Part shown: piece after piece, positions 43,657 through 52,226 of the stretch
How positions within the stretch are numbered: position 1 is the first letter of the stretch
Layout of the letters: each line of letters starts with the position of its first letter
Origin: Gemmatimonadota bacterium
GTDB lineage: Bacteria; Gemmatimonadota; Gemmatimonadetes; Longimicrobiales; Gaopeijiaceae
Reading direction: 5' to 3'
DNA length: 64,000 nucleotides
NCBI GenBank assembly: GCA_022823145.1
Contig: JAJDXS010000031.1
Location: forward strand, 62,001-126,000
Notes under the pieces: model-generated
Databases searched by the model: none
What the model was told of the DNA's origin: nothing
The model's input: the letters and a program-made list of their open reading frames with translations, nothing else
Position numbers and translations under genes: made by a program

Positions 43657-44513
43657 GATTCCCTCCCGAGGGTCGTCAGGTACGCCACCAGGTCCTCGAT
43701 GTCGTCTTCGCCCAGGTCCTGTGCCACCGGCATCAGCGAGTGGCCTACGCGTTTCTCCATCTCGGCGACGTCACTCTTGCGCAGCGAGACGAAGGTGCCG
43801 GAAACCGTCATCAGCTGGATGGTGAACGCGTCCTCGTTCATCCGCATGCCGTTGTAGATGTCGCCGTCGTGCGTGACGATCCGCACCGGCAGATACTCGA
43901 AGAATCCGCTCCGCGAACCGGCTCGCGCGACGGGCAGCCGGGCGGCGGGCGCCCGCAGGGATTCGCGCAGGTAGTCGGCACCGCGGCGAAGCCCGATGAT
44001 CGTGAGTTCCGGCCCGACGGCCGTGCCGCGCCCGGCGACGATGTGACAGGAGGCGCAGTCGCCCGCGGCCCAGAAGAGATCGTGGCCCCGCTCGGCGTCG
44101 CCGGTGACCGCCGAAGCGCCGGCGGTGGCCTGCACACCGAGCCACAGCACGTAACCGGCCACCAGCGACACCGCGTCGTCGTCGAGGACCGTGGTGCTCG
44201 CGCCGGGCATGCCGGTGCCGTCGATCCCGTCGCGGATGATCTGCTCGAGCTGCGCCCGGTCCGCGACCCTGGGCAGCGCGAGCTGGGCCAGTTCGGGGCC
44301 TTCGCCACCCAGCCCCTGAACGCCGTGACAGCGCGCGCAGTGGGCACGGAACAGGCGCTCGGCGCGCTCGGAATCCTCCAGTGCGATGACTTCTGCGCCG
44401 GGCTCCTGCGCCGTGACGGGAATGGCGGGTCCGGTGAGTGTGGCGAGCAGCAGCGGGAGGGTCGGTGGCGGTGCCCGCAGGGGCAGCGGCCAGGTGGCCT
44501 TCAGGGTGCGCAA
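43653..44513 (-). CDS. Diheme cytochrome c, partner of the PQQ dehydrogenase
   Basis: A 286-residue exported protein (signal ending near PAIPVTAQ) with two CxxCH heme sites, CARCHG and CASCHI. The second is followed by a heme-binding segment AVGPELTIIGLRRGADYLRE and a small beta domain. The TTG at 44513 is chosen because GGAGGG lies five bases upstream; longer frames have no ribosome binding site. Its stop overlaps the ATG of the PQQ-M28 gene (ATGA). It likely takes electrons from PQQ. Confidence 0.88.
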   Translation of the reverse strand: MRTLKATWPLPLRAPPPTLPLLLATLTGPAIPVTAQEPGAEVIALEDSERAERLFRAHCARCHGVQGLGGEGPELAQLALPRVADRAQLEQIIRDGIDGTGMPGASTTVLDDDAVSLVAGYVLWLGVQATAGASAVTGDAERGHDLFWAAGDCASCHIVAGRGTAVGPELTIIGLRRGADYLRESLRAPAARLPVARAGSRSGFFEYLPVRIVTHDGDIYNGMRMNEDAFTIQLMTVSGTFVSLRKSDVAEMEKRVGHSLMPVAQDLGEDDIEDLVAYLTTLGRES

Positions 44514-44558
44514 CGGTCCCTCCTTCCACGGAAGGGTGGGGTGAGAAGGATGACCGTT

Positions 44559-44588
44559 AGGATACGGCTCGCGCTGTTTTGCGGACAA
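44559..44588 (-). promoter_or_regulatory. Predicted promoter of the cytochrome c/PQQ-M28 operon
   Basis: On the minus strand TTGTCC (44588-44583), an 18-base spacer and TATCCT (44564-44559) lie 45 bases before the TTG start at 44513. Confidence 0.45.
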
Positions 44589-44634
44589 GGCGGATTTGGG
44601 CGCTGGGGCCGGGGGATGGTCCGGGACCCCGCAG

Positions 44635-45585
44635 CTACCCAGGTCTGCCCAGCGGTCTCCCGTCCAGCCCCCAGGCCGGGTCGATCTCGAAGCCGAGGTG
44701 TTCGAGCGCGGTGGCGGCGATGTCGACAATGTACGCGGGCCCCGGGGGCGGCCAGTCGCGGGTGGTGGCGCCTGCGCCGCCGGCCCCCAGTCCGCTCGCC
44801 AGGATGAAGATCGTCATCTCTTCGGGCGTGTCCCCGCCGTGGCCGCCGTCCTCGCGCCGGCCGTGGTCCGTGCTGATGAGCACCAGCCACTCCTCGTTCG
44901 CGAAGCCGGGCCGGGCGCGCACCGCGTCGATCAGCATGCCGACGTGCTCGTCGGAGAGCGCGATCGCGTCCCGGTACTCGACGCCGATCGAGCCGTGCCG
45001 GTGGCTGGTCTCGTCGGGATTGCCGAGGTAGACGAACATGGCGTCGGGGTCGGCTTCGCCCAGGTGACGCACGGCGCTGGCGGTGACCATGCCGTCGGCC
45101 TCGGCCCAGCCGTGATCGTAGCCGTCGAAGATGGCGCGCTCGTCGACGGTCGCCGGGACCACGGGGCCGCCTTCGGGGAGCTCCGCGAGCGGAAGCCAGT
45201 CCAGTGCGGCAAAGGTGGAGAGCTCGGGGCGCTCCCGTTCCACGCGGGTGAGGAAGCCGGGCCAGGTGGCGTAGTCGCGGCCGGCGAAGGTGTTGTCCGT
45301 GACGCCGTGCTTCTCGGGCCAGACACCGGTCAGCATCGAGGACCACGAGGGGCCGCTGACGGAGGGGGTGGTGGTGCGGGCCTCCGCCGTGTACCAGCCG
45401 CTTGCCGCCAGCGCGTCCATGTTGGGTGTGGCGACCTCGGCGAGTACGTCCGGGCGCACGCCGTCGATGCCGATCAGGAGAACCTTGGGGCTGGGCTGCG
45501 CACCCGAATCCAGGCAGGCGATCCATGCGGCGCAGGCGAGTGCCGCGACGACGACCGCGACCGCCCGGCCTGCCGCACCCCTCAT
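44635..45585 (-). CDS. Exported type I phosphodiesterase/alkaline phosphatase family protein
   Basis: A 316-residue protein with an N-terminal hydrophobic signal or anchor (AVAVVVAALACAAWIAC). Metal-site motifs of the superfamily follow: LIGIDGVRPDVL, the nucleophile Thr region RTTTPSVSGPSWSSMLTG, DETSHRHG and STDHGRREDGGHGGDT. It hydrolyses phosphate mono- or diesters of an unknown substrate outside the cytoplasm. It is the last gene of the ArsR-SRPBCC operon; its start overlaps the SRPBCC stop. Confidence 0.85.
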   Translation of the reverse strand: MRGAAGRAVAVVVAALACAAWIACLDSGAQPSPKVLLIGIDGVRPDVLAEVATPNMDALAASGWYTAEARTTTPSVSGPSWSSMLTGVWPEKHGVTDNTFAGRDYATWPGFLTRVERERPELSTFAALDWLPLAELPEGGPVVPATVDERAIFDGYDHGWAEADGMVTASAVRHLGEADPDAMFVYLGNPDETSHRHGSIGVEYRDAIALSDEHVGMLIDAVRARPGFANEEWLVLISTDHGRREDGGHGGDTPEEMTIFILASGLGAGGAGATTRDWPPPGPAYIVDIAATALEHLGFEIDPAWGLDGRPLGRPG

Positions 45586-46031
45586 CGGCCGCCCACCTGG
45601 TCGCCCAGCGTGCCCAGCCTGTCCAGGCACATGGTCCATCCCTGCTCGTGACCGTCCCGGTCGTCGCCGGTCGGGAAACCCGTGTGGGTCAGCCGGATCT
45701 CGGTCCCGTCCTCGACCGGCACGAAGTCGACCGCTACGACCGTCTCCGCCTTCATCGGGTGCGGCTGTTCCCACGCCCAGGTGTAGACCAGCCGGTGCGG
45801 CGGATCGATCTCCCGGTAGGTGCCGTGGGCGACGAACGGGCCGCCCTCGACATCCATCCGAATCGTGTAGCGCCCGCCTACGCGCAGATCGATCTCCACG
45901 TCTACCCTCGCGGTGGGGTCCGGGCAGGTCCAGAGCTTCATCTGCTCGCTGGTCGTCCATGCCTCGAAGACCCTCTCGGGACTCGCGGCCAGGGTGCGGA
46001 CCATGCGCAGTGCCTTTGTCATCGCGGCCAT
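45582..46031 (-). CDS. SRPBCC (AHSA1-like) protein
   Basis: A 149-residue START-like protein typical of the activator-of-Hsp90 AHSA1 group: RTLAASPERVFEAWTTSEQM, VGGRYTIRMDVEGG, FVAHGTYREIDPPHRLVYTW and GWTMCLDRLGTL. In bacteria such genes are very often paired with an ArsR regulator exactly as here, and may bind small hydrophobic ligands. Its start lies 5 bases after the ArsR stop. Confidence 0.9.
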   Translation of the reverse strand: MAAMTKALRMVRTLAASPERVFEAWTTSEQMKLWTCPDPTARVDVEIDLRVGGRYTIRMDVEGGPFVAHGTYREIDPPHRLVYTWAWEQPHPMKAETVVAVDFVPVEDGTEIRLTHTGFPTGDDRDGHEQGWTMCLDRLGTLGDQVGGR

Positions 46032-46036
46032 CGGGG

Positions 46037-46381
46037 TCACTCCGCGTCCTTGAAGTAGCGCGCCAGCGCGTCCAGCTGCGCCGACCAGTACCGCTGGTGG
46101 GTCTCGATCCAGTCCTTCGCTTCGTCGAACGCGGCCGGTTCGAACCGGCACTGCCGTGCGCGCCCGTCCTTCCTGCGCGTGATCAACCCCGCCTCCTCCA
46201 GCACCCTGACGTGCCTGGACACCGCAACCAGCGACATGTCGAAGGGCTCGGCCAGCGCGGTCACCGACGCCACTTCGCCCCTTGAGAGGCGGCCGAGGAT
46301 GGCCCGGCGGGCCGGATGGGCAAGGGCGGCGAAGGTGCGGTCGAGGGCTTCGTCGAGAGTGTCTTCGTGCAAGGCGACCAT
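46037..46381 (-). CDS. ArsR family transcriptional regulator
   Basis: A 114-residue winged-helix repressor. ALAHPARRAILGRLSRGE and the recognition helix region FDMSLVAVSRHVRVLEEAGL, then RKDGRARQCRFEP, fit the ArsR type associated with SRPBCC proteins. Metal-binding cysteines of classical ArsR are absent, so the signal is probably not a metal. It likely represses its own operon through the inverted repeat at 46423-46442. Confidence 0.9.
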   Translation of the reverse strand: MVALHEDTLDEALDRTFAALAHPARRAILGRLSRGEVASVTALAEPFDMSLVAVSRHVRVLEEAGLITRRKDGRARQCRFEPAAFDEAKDWIETHQRYWSAQLDALARYFKDAE

Positions 46382-46422
46382 GGCGGCGTCCAGTAGCGGG
46401 TAAGACCGGGTAAGGCGTCGAT

Positions 46423-46442
46423 ACTAAACATAATTGTTTAGT
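46423..46442. promoter_or_regulatory. Predicted ArsR operator (inverted repeat)
   Basis: A perfect inverted repeat ACTAAACA-TAAT-TGTTTAGT lies 41 bases before the ArsR start and 100 bases before the divergent TonB-receptor gene. AT-rich dyads of this size between divergent genes are usual ArsR sites. It may also affect the receptor gene. Confidence 0.7.
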
Positions 46443-46542
46443 GTCGTGGTGGCCACGCTGCTCCGCGTCCAACCCGGCGGACCTCCTAACAATCGGAAAC
46501 CGGACACTGTCCCACCGACGGACCTCAGACCGGAGAGTGCCG

Positions 46543-49020
46543 ATGCACCCAAGTAGCCGTCCCAACCGACCATTCCTTCGTCTTTCCGTTTTCTTCCTGT
46601 TCGCCTCGCAGATCGTCCCCCTGTCCGCGCTTCGGGCCCAGGACACCCGTACCATCCAGGGCGTCGTCCGCGATTCCGTCAACGGCGAGGCCATCGTGCA
46701 CGCCGCCATCGCGATCGCCGGTACCGAGCGCCAGGTCAACACGAACGCCGACGGCTTCTTCGCCGTCGTGGGCGCCCCCCTCGAGACCTTCAGCCTCCGC
46801 ATCGTCCACATCGGCTACACGCCCACCGAAGTGATCGTGGACGCCGGCTTCGGCGGACGGCTCAGCATCGAGATCCCTCCGCTGCCCATGGAGCTGGAGG
46901 GAGTCGAGTTCGTAGCTGACGAGTACCGCCTGGTGAAGGCCACGGACGGCGTCAGCCGCGTCTCGGCTTCGCCTGCGGAGATGGCCGTGCTCCCATCCGT
47001 CGGGGAGGTCGACGTGTTCCGGTCGCTACAGCTCCTGCCCGGGATCAGCGGCACCCGGGAGTCCTCTTCCGGGCTCTACGTCCGGGGCGGCACCCCCGAC
47101 CAGAACCTCGTGCTGCTCGACGGTATCACCGTATACCACGTCGACCATTTCTTTGGCTTCTTCAGTGCCTTCAACGCCGAGGCGATCAAGGACATCCAGG
47201 TCTTCAAGGGTGCATTCCCCGCCCAGTACGGCGGGCGCGTTTCCAGCGTCGTCGACATGACCGGAAAGACCGGCGACCCCGAACAGATGCACTACGGCGG
47301 CGGGCTCAACCTGCTGAGCGCCAGCGGCACCTTCCAGACGCCGATCGGTTCCAGCGCCAACCTGCTGGTGACCGGGCGCCGCTCCTATACCGATGTCGTC
47401 CGCACCGGCCTGTACAGCAGCATCTTCGACGTCTTCAACATCGGCACCGGCCCGCAGGCGCCCGCAGGCGGGGGACCCGGAGGGGGACGCGGATTCGGCG
47501 GCCCCGGCGGGCTGTTCGGTTCCGCGAACCAGGATGTCGCGACGCCGGATTTCCACTTCTACGACTTCAACGCGAAGCTGACCTGGCTGCCGGGAGACCG
47601 GGACGTCGTCGCGCTCAGCCTCTACGGAGGACGCGACTACCTGGACAAGTCGCAGGAGCGGTCCCTGTCGTTCACGCCCAGGGGCACGGCCGGCACGCGC
47701 AACTTCACTACCGCCGTCGGCGATCTGACCGATTGGGGGAACCGGGGCCTGTCGGGGCGCTGGGGCCGGCAGTGGGAGAGCGGGCTGACCAGCAACGTGC
47801 TCGCCGCCTACTCCGAGTACACGTCGGACTATGGACGCAACACCCAGGTCACGATCCTGGATCCCGAGACCTCCCAGACCGACCTCACCCGCGACCTACG
47901 CTCCAGCGAGGACAACTTCCTCACCGACCTGAACCTGCGCGCCGACAACGCGTGGCGGCTCTCGCCGAATCACAGCCTCGACTTCGGCGCCTGGCTCAGC
48001 GCGACCGGCGCCGAGTACCGCTACGTGAGGAACGACAGCACCACGATCCTGGACCAGTCGCAGTCGTCGACGCGGCTGGCGGCCTACGCACAGGACACCT
48101 GGGACGTCACGGACCGCTTCTCCGTCATGGCGGGAGGGCGCGTCTCCTACGACCAGGCCACCGCGAGGAGTTACCTGGAGCCCCGCGCGTCGGCGCGCCT
48201 GGCCCTGACCGACCGGATCACGCTCAAGGCGGCGGCCGGGCGGTACCACCAGTTCGTGAACCGGGTCGTCAACGAGAACGTCACCGAGGGCTCGCGCGAC
48301 TTCTGGCTGCTGGCCGATGGCGATCTGGTCGACGTGACCGCTTCGGACCACCTGGTTGCGGGCGTGTCGTACGAGACCGACGGCTACCTCTTCGATGTGG
48401 AGGTGTACCGCAAGGAGACCACGGGGCTGTCGGAGTTCTCGCTGAGATTCCGTCGCAACGACATCGACCCGCTCAACCTCTTCTACGCGGGGACGGGGAC
48501 GGCGCAGGGCGCGGAGTTCCTGGCCCAGAAGAAGTTCGGCGCCTTCACCGGCTGGCTGTCCTACACGCTGGCCGAGGCGCGCAACACGTTCCCGGAGTTG
48601 AACGACGGACATTCGTTCCCGGCTCTTCACGACCAGCTTCACGAACTCAAGGCCGTCGGAACGATGTCGCTCGGGCGCTGGGACCTGGCGTCCACCTGGA
48701 CGTACGGATCGGGCACCCCCTACACGGCCCCGCAGGCCGAATACAGCGTCGAACTGCTGGACGGAAACGCCTTCAGCTACATCAACGTGAGCGCGAAGAA
48801 CGGCCTGCGGCTGCCGGCCTATCACCGGCTGGATCTGAGCGCGCGCTACGGGTTCTCGCTCGGCGACTACGGTGGCGACGTGGGCCTGTCGGTGTTCAAC
48901 GCCTACGACCGCGCCAACGTCTGGTACCGCCAGTTCGAACTGGACGCGACGCCGGCGATCGTCACCGATGTCAACTATGTCGGACGGGTCCTCAATCTCT
49001 CCGTCCGCTTCAATCGATAG
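46543..49020 (+). CDS. TonB-dependent outer-membrane receptor with carboxypeptidase-regulatory-like domain
   Basis: The 825-residue protein has a signal peptide (LFASQIVPLSALRAQ). A carboxypeptidase-regulatory-like domain (RTIQGVVRDSVNGEAIVHAA, residues about 35-115) and a plug follow (about 130-240, SSGLYVRGGTPDQNLVLLDG, GAFPAQYGGRVSSVVDMTGK). The barrel ends in NLSVRFNR. A Gly/Pro-rich loop (PAGGGPGGGRGFGGPGG) is inserted near residue 310, probably on the outside. The architecture is SusC-like, but a DUF4249 lipoprotein rather than SusD follows. Substrate unknown. GGAGAG precedes the ATG. Confidence 0.92.
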   Translation: MHPSSRPNRPFLRLSVFFLFASQIVPLSALRAQDTRTIQGVVRDSVNGEAIVHAAIAIAGTERQVNTNADGFFAVVGAPLETFSLRIVHIGYTPTEVIVDAGFGGRLSIEIPPLPMELEGVEFVADEYRLVKATDGVSRVSASPAEMAVLPSVGEVDVFRSLQLLPGISGTRESSSGLYVRGGTPDQNLVLLDGITVYHVDHFFGFFSAFNAEAIKDIQVFKGAFPAQYGGRVSSVVDMTGKTGDPEQMHYGGGLNLLSASGTFQTPIGSSANLLVTGRRSYTDVVRTGLYSSIFDVFNIGTGPQAPAGGGPGGGRGFGGPGGLFGSANQDVATPDFHFYDFNAKLTWLPGDRDVVALSLYGGRDYLDKSQERSLSFTPRGTAGTRNFTTAVGDLTDWGNRGLSGRWGRQWESGLTSNVLAAYSEYTSDYGRNTQVTILDPETSQTDLTRDLRSSEDNFLTDLNLRADNAWRLSPNHSLDFGAWLSATGAEYRYVRNDSTTILDQSQSSTRLAAYAQDTWDVTDRFSVMAGGRVSYDQATARSYLEPRASARLALTDRITLKAAAGRYHQFVNRVVNENVTEGSRDFWLLADGDLVDVTASDHLVAGVSYETDGYLFDVEVYRKETTGLSEFSLRFRRNDIDPLNLFYAGTGTAQGAEFLAQKKFGAFTGWLSYTLAEARNTFPELNDGHSFPALHDQLHELKAVGTMSLGRWDLASTWTYGSGTPYTAPQAEYSVELLDGNAFSYINVSAKNGLRLPAYHRLDLSARYGFSLGDYGGDVGLSVFNAYDRANVWYRQFELDATPAIVTDVNYVGRVLNLSVRFNR

Positions 49021-49039
49021 AGATGCAGGGAGGAAGAAC

Positions 49040-49933
49040 ATGAAGACAGTGAGATCTCCAACGAGCGCCAGGCTCGCGAACATAGGCCTCCGTCTCGGCG
49101 TCTGGCCCAGGCATGACCGGGTGATCGCCATCCTCGTCGCGTTGGGCAGCATTTCAGCGTGTTCCGACACAACCGGCCCGGAAGAGGACGCCCGGCAGGT
49201 GGTTGTGGAGGCGTTCCTGTTTGCGGGCGAGCCGGTGGACGACATCCGGTTGACCGAGACCGTGCCCCTGGGGGAGGATCCAGCGCTCGCGCCGACGGTG
49301 GACGATGCCATCGTGACGCTCGTGCGCGGCGGTGATCGGTGGGTCCTTTCGCGCCTGGAAGAGCCCGGCGCCTACGGCTACCCGGGCGACGATCTGCGGG
49401 TACGCGAAGGCGACCTCTTCCGCATCGAGGTCGAGGCGTTCGGCCGCACCGCGACAGGCGAGACAGTTGTTCCCGCGCCCCCCGACGGCGTGGAACTCGA
49501 CAAGGACAGGCTGGATGTCCCGGAACTCGGGCCAGGCAACTTCCAGCCGGGCGCGCTGCAGTCCCTGCAGATCACCGTCACCTGGGAGAATCCGGAAGCC
49601 AGCCTTCACTTTGTCGACGTGGAGGGACTGGATCCCGAGGCCGAGCCGATCCTGCCCGGTTTCATCGGTGAACGGGCCGGCAGGTTCCGTATACGAAGCG
49701 CCCCGACCGAAGAGGGTTTCCACACGATCAACCTCCCCCAGCTGGAGTACCTGGGTCCCCATCGGGCGATCGTCTACCGGGTCAACAAGGAGTATGCCGA
49801 CCTTTACGACAATCGGGTGCAGGACTCGCGAGACCTGAACGAGCCGCCCAGCAACATCCGCGGCGGGCTGGGCGTATTCAGCGCCTTCAATTCGGCGGCA
49901 GGCGAGTTCGTGCTGGTGCGGGCCGAGGGTTAG
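49040..49933 (+). CDS. DUF4249-type lipoprotein, partner of the TonB receptor
   Basis: A 297-residue protein with a lipoprotein signal (ILVALGSISAC). The DUF4249 pattern shows early strands VVVEAFLFAGEPVDDIRLTE, then DDAIVTLVRGGDRWVL, VREGDLFRIEVEAFGRTATG, and the end RGGLGVFSAFNSA. These proteins follow TonB receptors and are thought to act with them at the outer membrane. GGAGGA lies upstream of the ATG. Its stop abuts the stop of the convergent propeller gene with no gap. Confidence 0.8.
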   Translation: MKTVRSPTSARLANIGLRLGVWPRHDRVIAILVALGSISACSDTTGPEEDARQVVVEAFLFAGEPVDDIRLTETVPLGEDPALAPTVDDAIVTLVRGGDRWVLSRLEEPGAYGYPGDDLRVREGDLFRIEVEAFGRTATGETVVPAPPDGVELDKDRLDVPELGPGNFQPGALQSLQITVTWENPEASLHFVDVEGLDPEAEPILPGFIGERAGRFRIRSAPTEEGFHTINLPQLEYLGPHRAIVYRVNKEYADLYDNRVQDSRDLNEPPSNIRGGLGVFSAFNSAAGEFVLVRAEG

Positions 49934-51187
49934 TTACTCACCGCCCGCCTCGATCCGGAAGCGAACCACCCGCTGAATGCCCAACTGGTCTCTCGTCAAC
50001 GCCCAGACGTGGTCCCCGTCGAATATCGGGTCGGGGAAGGCCGAAAACCCGTCCGGCGGCACCACGACCCCCAGGTAGGTCCCGTCGGGCTCGAACACGT
50101 CGTAGCGTGTGGGCTCTTCCCAGATCACGGGCGACGAATCGGGATCCTCCGGGTCATGATCCACGTTCTCGACCGGGTGTCCCTCGGTCTGCAGGCGCAC
50201 CCAGATCCGTCCGTCGCGGCCGGCCAGCAGCTCCTGGTAGAAGGGCTTGTGGTCCGGGATCGGCGGGCCGTTCCAGGTCCAGTCGGGGATCCTGACCCGC
50301 CGCATCCGGCGCACTATGCGTTCCCGGTGGTAGGCACGCTCGTCGTCGTGTACTGGAGGCGGATCGGCGCTGCGTTCGATTCTGAGCACGCCGTCGTCCC
50401 GCTCGACGTCGATCCGGTACTCGCCAGAAAGCCCGGTGACGAGATGCCCGCTGGGGTGCACCGTCCACAGGAGGACGGGGCTGAAGGGCACGACCAGGGT
50501 CGTCGTCCCCTGCCGCTCGGCTGTCACAACGGGAGGCTCGTACGCGCGCGAGGGCTCGGAGAGAGTGTCGACCTGAACTCCGTCGGGCCCGAACACGACG
50601 AAGTGCGTGACCAAGCCTTCCTGTGACGGGTCGACGGTATGCACAAGCGTGCGGCCGCTTGCATCGGTGTACAGCGAGGCCGCTGAATACAGACCGCGGG
50701 AGTTGTACGCCCACTGTTCCGTCTCTCCATCGCCGGGCCCGAAGACCTCGAGCCGCATGTTGCCGGGGGCGCGCACCACAAGCCTTCCGTCCGGCAGAAG
50801 GGCGATGGCTTCGGCGCGGCTGAACTCACCCGGTCCTTCCCCCCGCCTGCCCAGCGTCTTCACGTACACGCCCGCCGAGTCGAAGACGCGGACGTGCTGG
50901 GCCTGCCCGTCGAGCGCGTAGACGTTGCGGTTATCGTCGACGGCGATCGACCGGATGCTGCCGAGGAGGTATTCGTCGGGCCCGTCCAGCTCGCCGATCG
51001 AAACTTCCGGCACGAGACTGGCCTCGCCGTCCCAGACGCTGCCCGACAGGGTCCGCACCACGGTCGTGTCGCCGATGGTCTCGACTACGGTCTGCGGTAC
51101 GGCGCCGGAAGGGTCCTTATCGGCTCCGCAGGCCGTGAGGATGCAGGTGACTGCTGCGCCGGCCATCCACCGCAAATCGGCCCTCAT
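49934..51187 (-). CDS. 6-bladed beta-propeller lipoprotein
   Basis: A 417-residue lipoprotein (signal ending CILTAC). It has NHL/6-bladed-type repeats: LGSIRSIAVDDNRNVYALDG, HVRVFDSAGVYVKTLGRRG and GPGEFSRAEAIALLPDGRLV. Members are exported scaffolds or binding proteins of unknown ligand. An AT-rich stretch 65-80 bases upstream (51251-51265) resembles half of the repeated dyad-symmetric element. It is convergent with the DUF4249 gene. Confidence 0.82.
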   Translation of the reverse strand: MRADLRWMAGAAVTCILTACGADKDPSGAVPQTVVETIGDTTVVRTLSGSVWDGEASLVPEVSIGELDGPDEYLLGSIRSIAVDDNRNVYALDGQAQHVRVFDSAGVYVKTLGRRGEGPGEFSRAEAIALLPDGRLVVRAPGNMRLEVFGPGDGETEQWAYNSRGLYSAASLYTDASGRTLVHTVDPSQEGLVTHFVVFGPDGVQVDTLSEPSRAYEPPVVTAERQGTTTLVVPFSPVLLWTVHPSGHLVTGLSGEYRIDVERDDGVLRIERSADPPPVHDDERAYHRERIVRRMRRVRIPDWTWNGPPIPDHKPFYQELLAGRDGRIWVRLQTEGHPVENVDHDPEDPDSSPVIWEEPTRYDVFEPDGTYLGVVVPPDGFSAFPDPIFDGDHVWALTRDQLGIQRVVRFRIEAGGE

Positions 51188-51271
51188 GGTTCAATCCTCC
51201 GTGAGACCATCCCTGCTCTGGCCCTCCTGCCCCAGCGGAGTAAGCCAGAGATTACATAATGACAACTACGC

Positions 51272-51301
51272 TTGACAGTGTGCTCCATTACCGCCTATCC
51301 C
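51272..51301 (+). promoter_or_regulatory. Weak promoter candidate upstream of the dioxygenase-like gene
   Basis: A perfect TTGACA (51272-51277) is followed after 18 bases by TATCCC. This lies 140 bases before the gene start. A TACAAT at 51367-51372 is an alternative -10 without a good -35. Confidence 0.3.
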
Positions 51302-51440
51302 CGGACCCGTGTCCCCGGGTCCCAGGGTTCCGCGTCTAGCGGATGTGGGAGACGACTTGTCAGAAGTACAATGAGGCACAGACGAGGCGCGAATCTGCAT
51401 CCCCGGAGCAGCATCCCCCAACGCACGGCAGGAGAGCATC

Positions 51441-52055
51441 ATGGATCACAACGACTATGGCGGCCTTCATGACGATCTGAAGCTCACCAGCGCCGCAATG
51501 AAGCGCCGCGATGCGCTGAAGTTTGCCGCGGGAGGGATGGGTGCACTGTACCTGTTCGGGTGCGCGGACGGGCTTGTCGGGAACGACGGTGTCGCCGGAG
51601 CCTGCGAGGCAATCCCCGAAGAGACGGCGGGCCGCGCGGTGTATGTTTGGCACTGTGACGCCGCCGGTCGCTACTCGCTTTACAACAGCGGCGCCACCGA
51701 TCAGAACTACCTGCGGGGCGTTCAGGAGAGCGACGCCAGCGGCGAGCTGTCGTTTGTGACCATCTTCCCTGGCTGCTACCAGGGCCGCTGGCCGCACATC
51801 CACTTCGAGGTGTTCCCCAGCCTTGAGGCTGCAACCGACGAGCAAAAAAGAATCGCGACCTCCCAGCTCGCGTTTCCAGAGGCCGCTTGCGACGAGACGT
51901 ACGCGACGGAGGGCTATGAGGACAGTGCTCGCGCAATGCAGGGGGTCTCCTTGGAGCGGGACACCGTGTTCCGGGACGGCGTGGCCCGGCAGATGGCCGC
52001 GATGACCGGGGATGTGAGGTCGGGGTTCGCTGCGAGGCTGACGGTGGCGGTGTAA
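51441..52055 (+). CDS. Tat-exported intradiol dioxygenase-like protein, shortened
   Basis: A 204-residue protein with a twin-arginine-type signal (MKRRDALKFAAGG) and a possible lipid-attachment Cys41 (LYLFGC). The intradiol ring-cleavage core keeps all four iron ligands by position: Tyr78 in DAAGRYSLY, Tyr113 in PGCYQGRW, His119 and His121 in PHIHFEV. The stretch between EAIPEETAG and RAVYVWHC is about 40-45 residues shorter than I would expect, removing the segment with early core strands. The enzyme may be altered or inactive; the substrate is unknown. AGGAGAG lies before the ATG. Confidence 0.75.
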   Translation: MDHNDYGGLHDDLKLTSAAMKRRDALKFAAGGMGALYLFGCADGLVGNDGVAGACEAIPEETAGRAVYVWHCDAAGRYSLYNSGATDQNYLRGVQESDASGELSFVTIFPGCYQGRWPHIHFEVFPSLEAATDEQKRIATSQLAFPEAACDETYATEGYEDSARAMQGVSLERDTVFRDGVARQMAAMTGDVRSGFAARLTVAV

Positions 52056-52088
52056 GGGGCCAGGTGTAGCGGCCGCGAATGTTCCCCG

Positions 52089-52123
52089 ACCATATCACCA
52101 TATGCGATATATGGTGATATGGT
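52089..52123. repeat. Perfect 15-base inverted repeat
   Basis: ACCATATCACCATAT (52089-52103), a 5-base loop GCGAT and the exact complement (52109-52123) lie between the convergent dioxygenase-like and SNF2 genes. The repeat is AT-rich and internally repetitive (ATATC/GATAT), with no T run after it, so it may be a binding site rather than a terminator. Confidence 0.75.
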
Positions 52124-52226
52124 CTGACAGCGATTCCGAACATCGACGATTCGGTCATGCGGAGGCCACTGGCGAAGCAAGGGAAGTCTCGCCGAAGATT
52201 CGGCGGCGATCAGAGGTGTCGGCGGG

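Noticed and set aside
40747-43857. 1036-residue plus-strand frame opposite the PQQ-M28 gene
   Set aside because: It is the mirror of a gene with intact catalytic motifs on the minus strand and has no recognisable domains.
51251-51266. Fourth full copy of the dyad-symmetric element
   Set aside because: Only about half of the core (ATTACATAATGACA) is recognisable and the conserved outer arms and spacing are missing; kept only as a possible degenerate half site.
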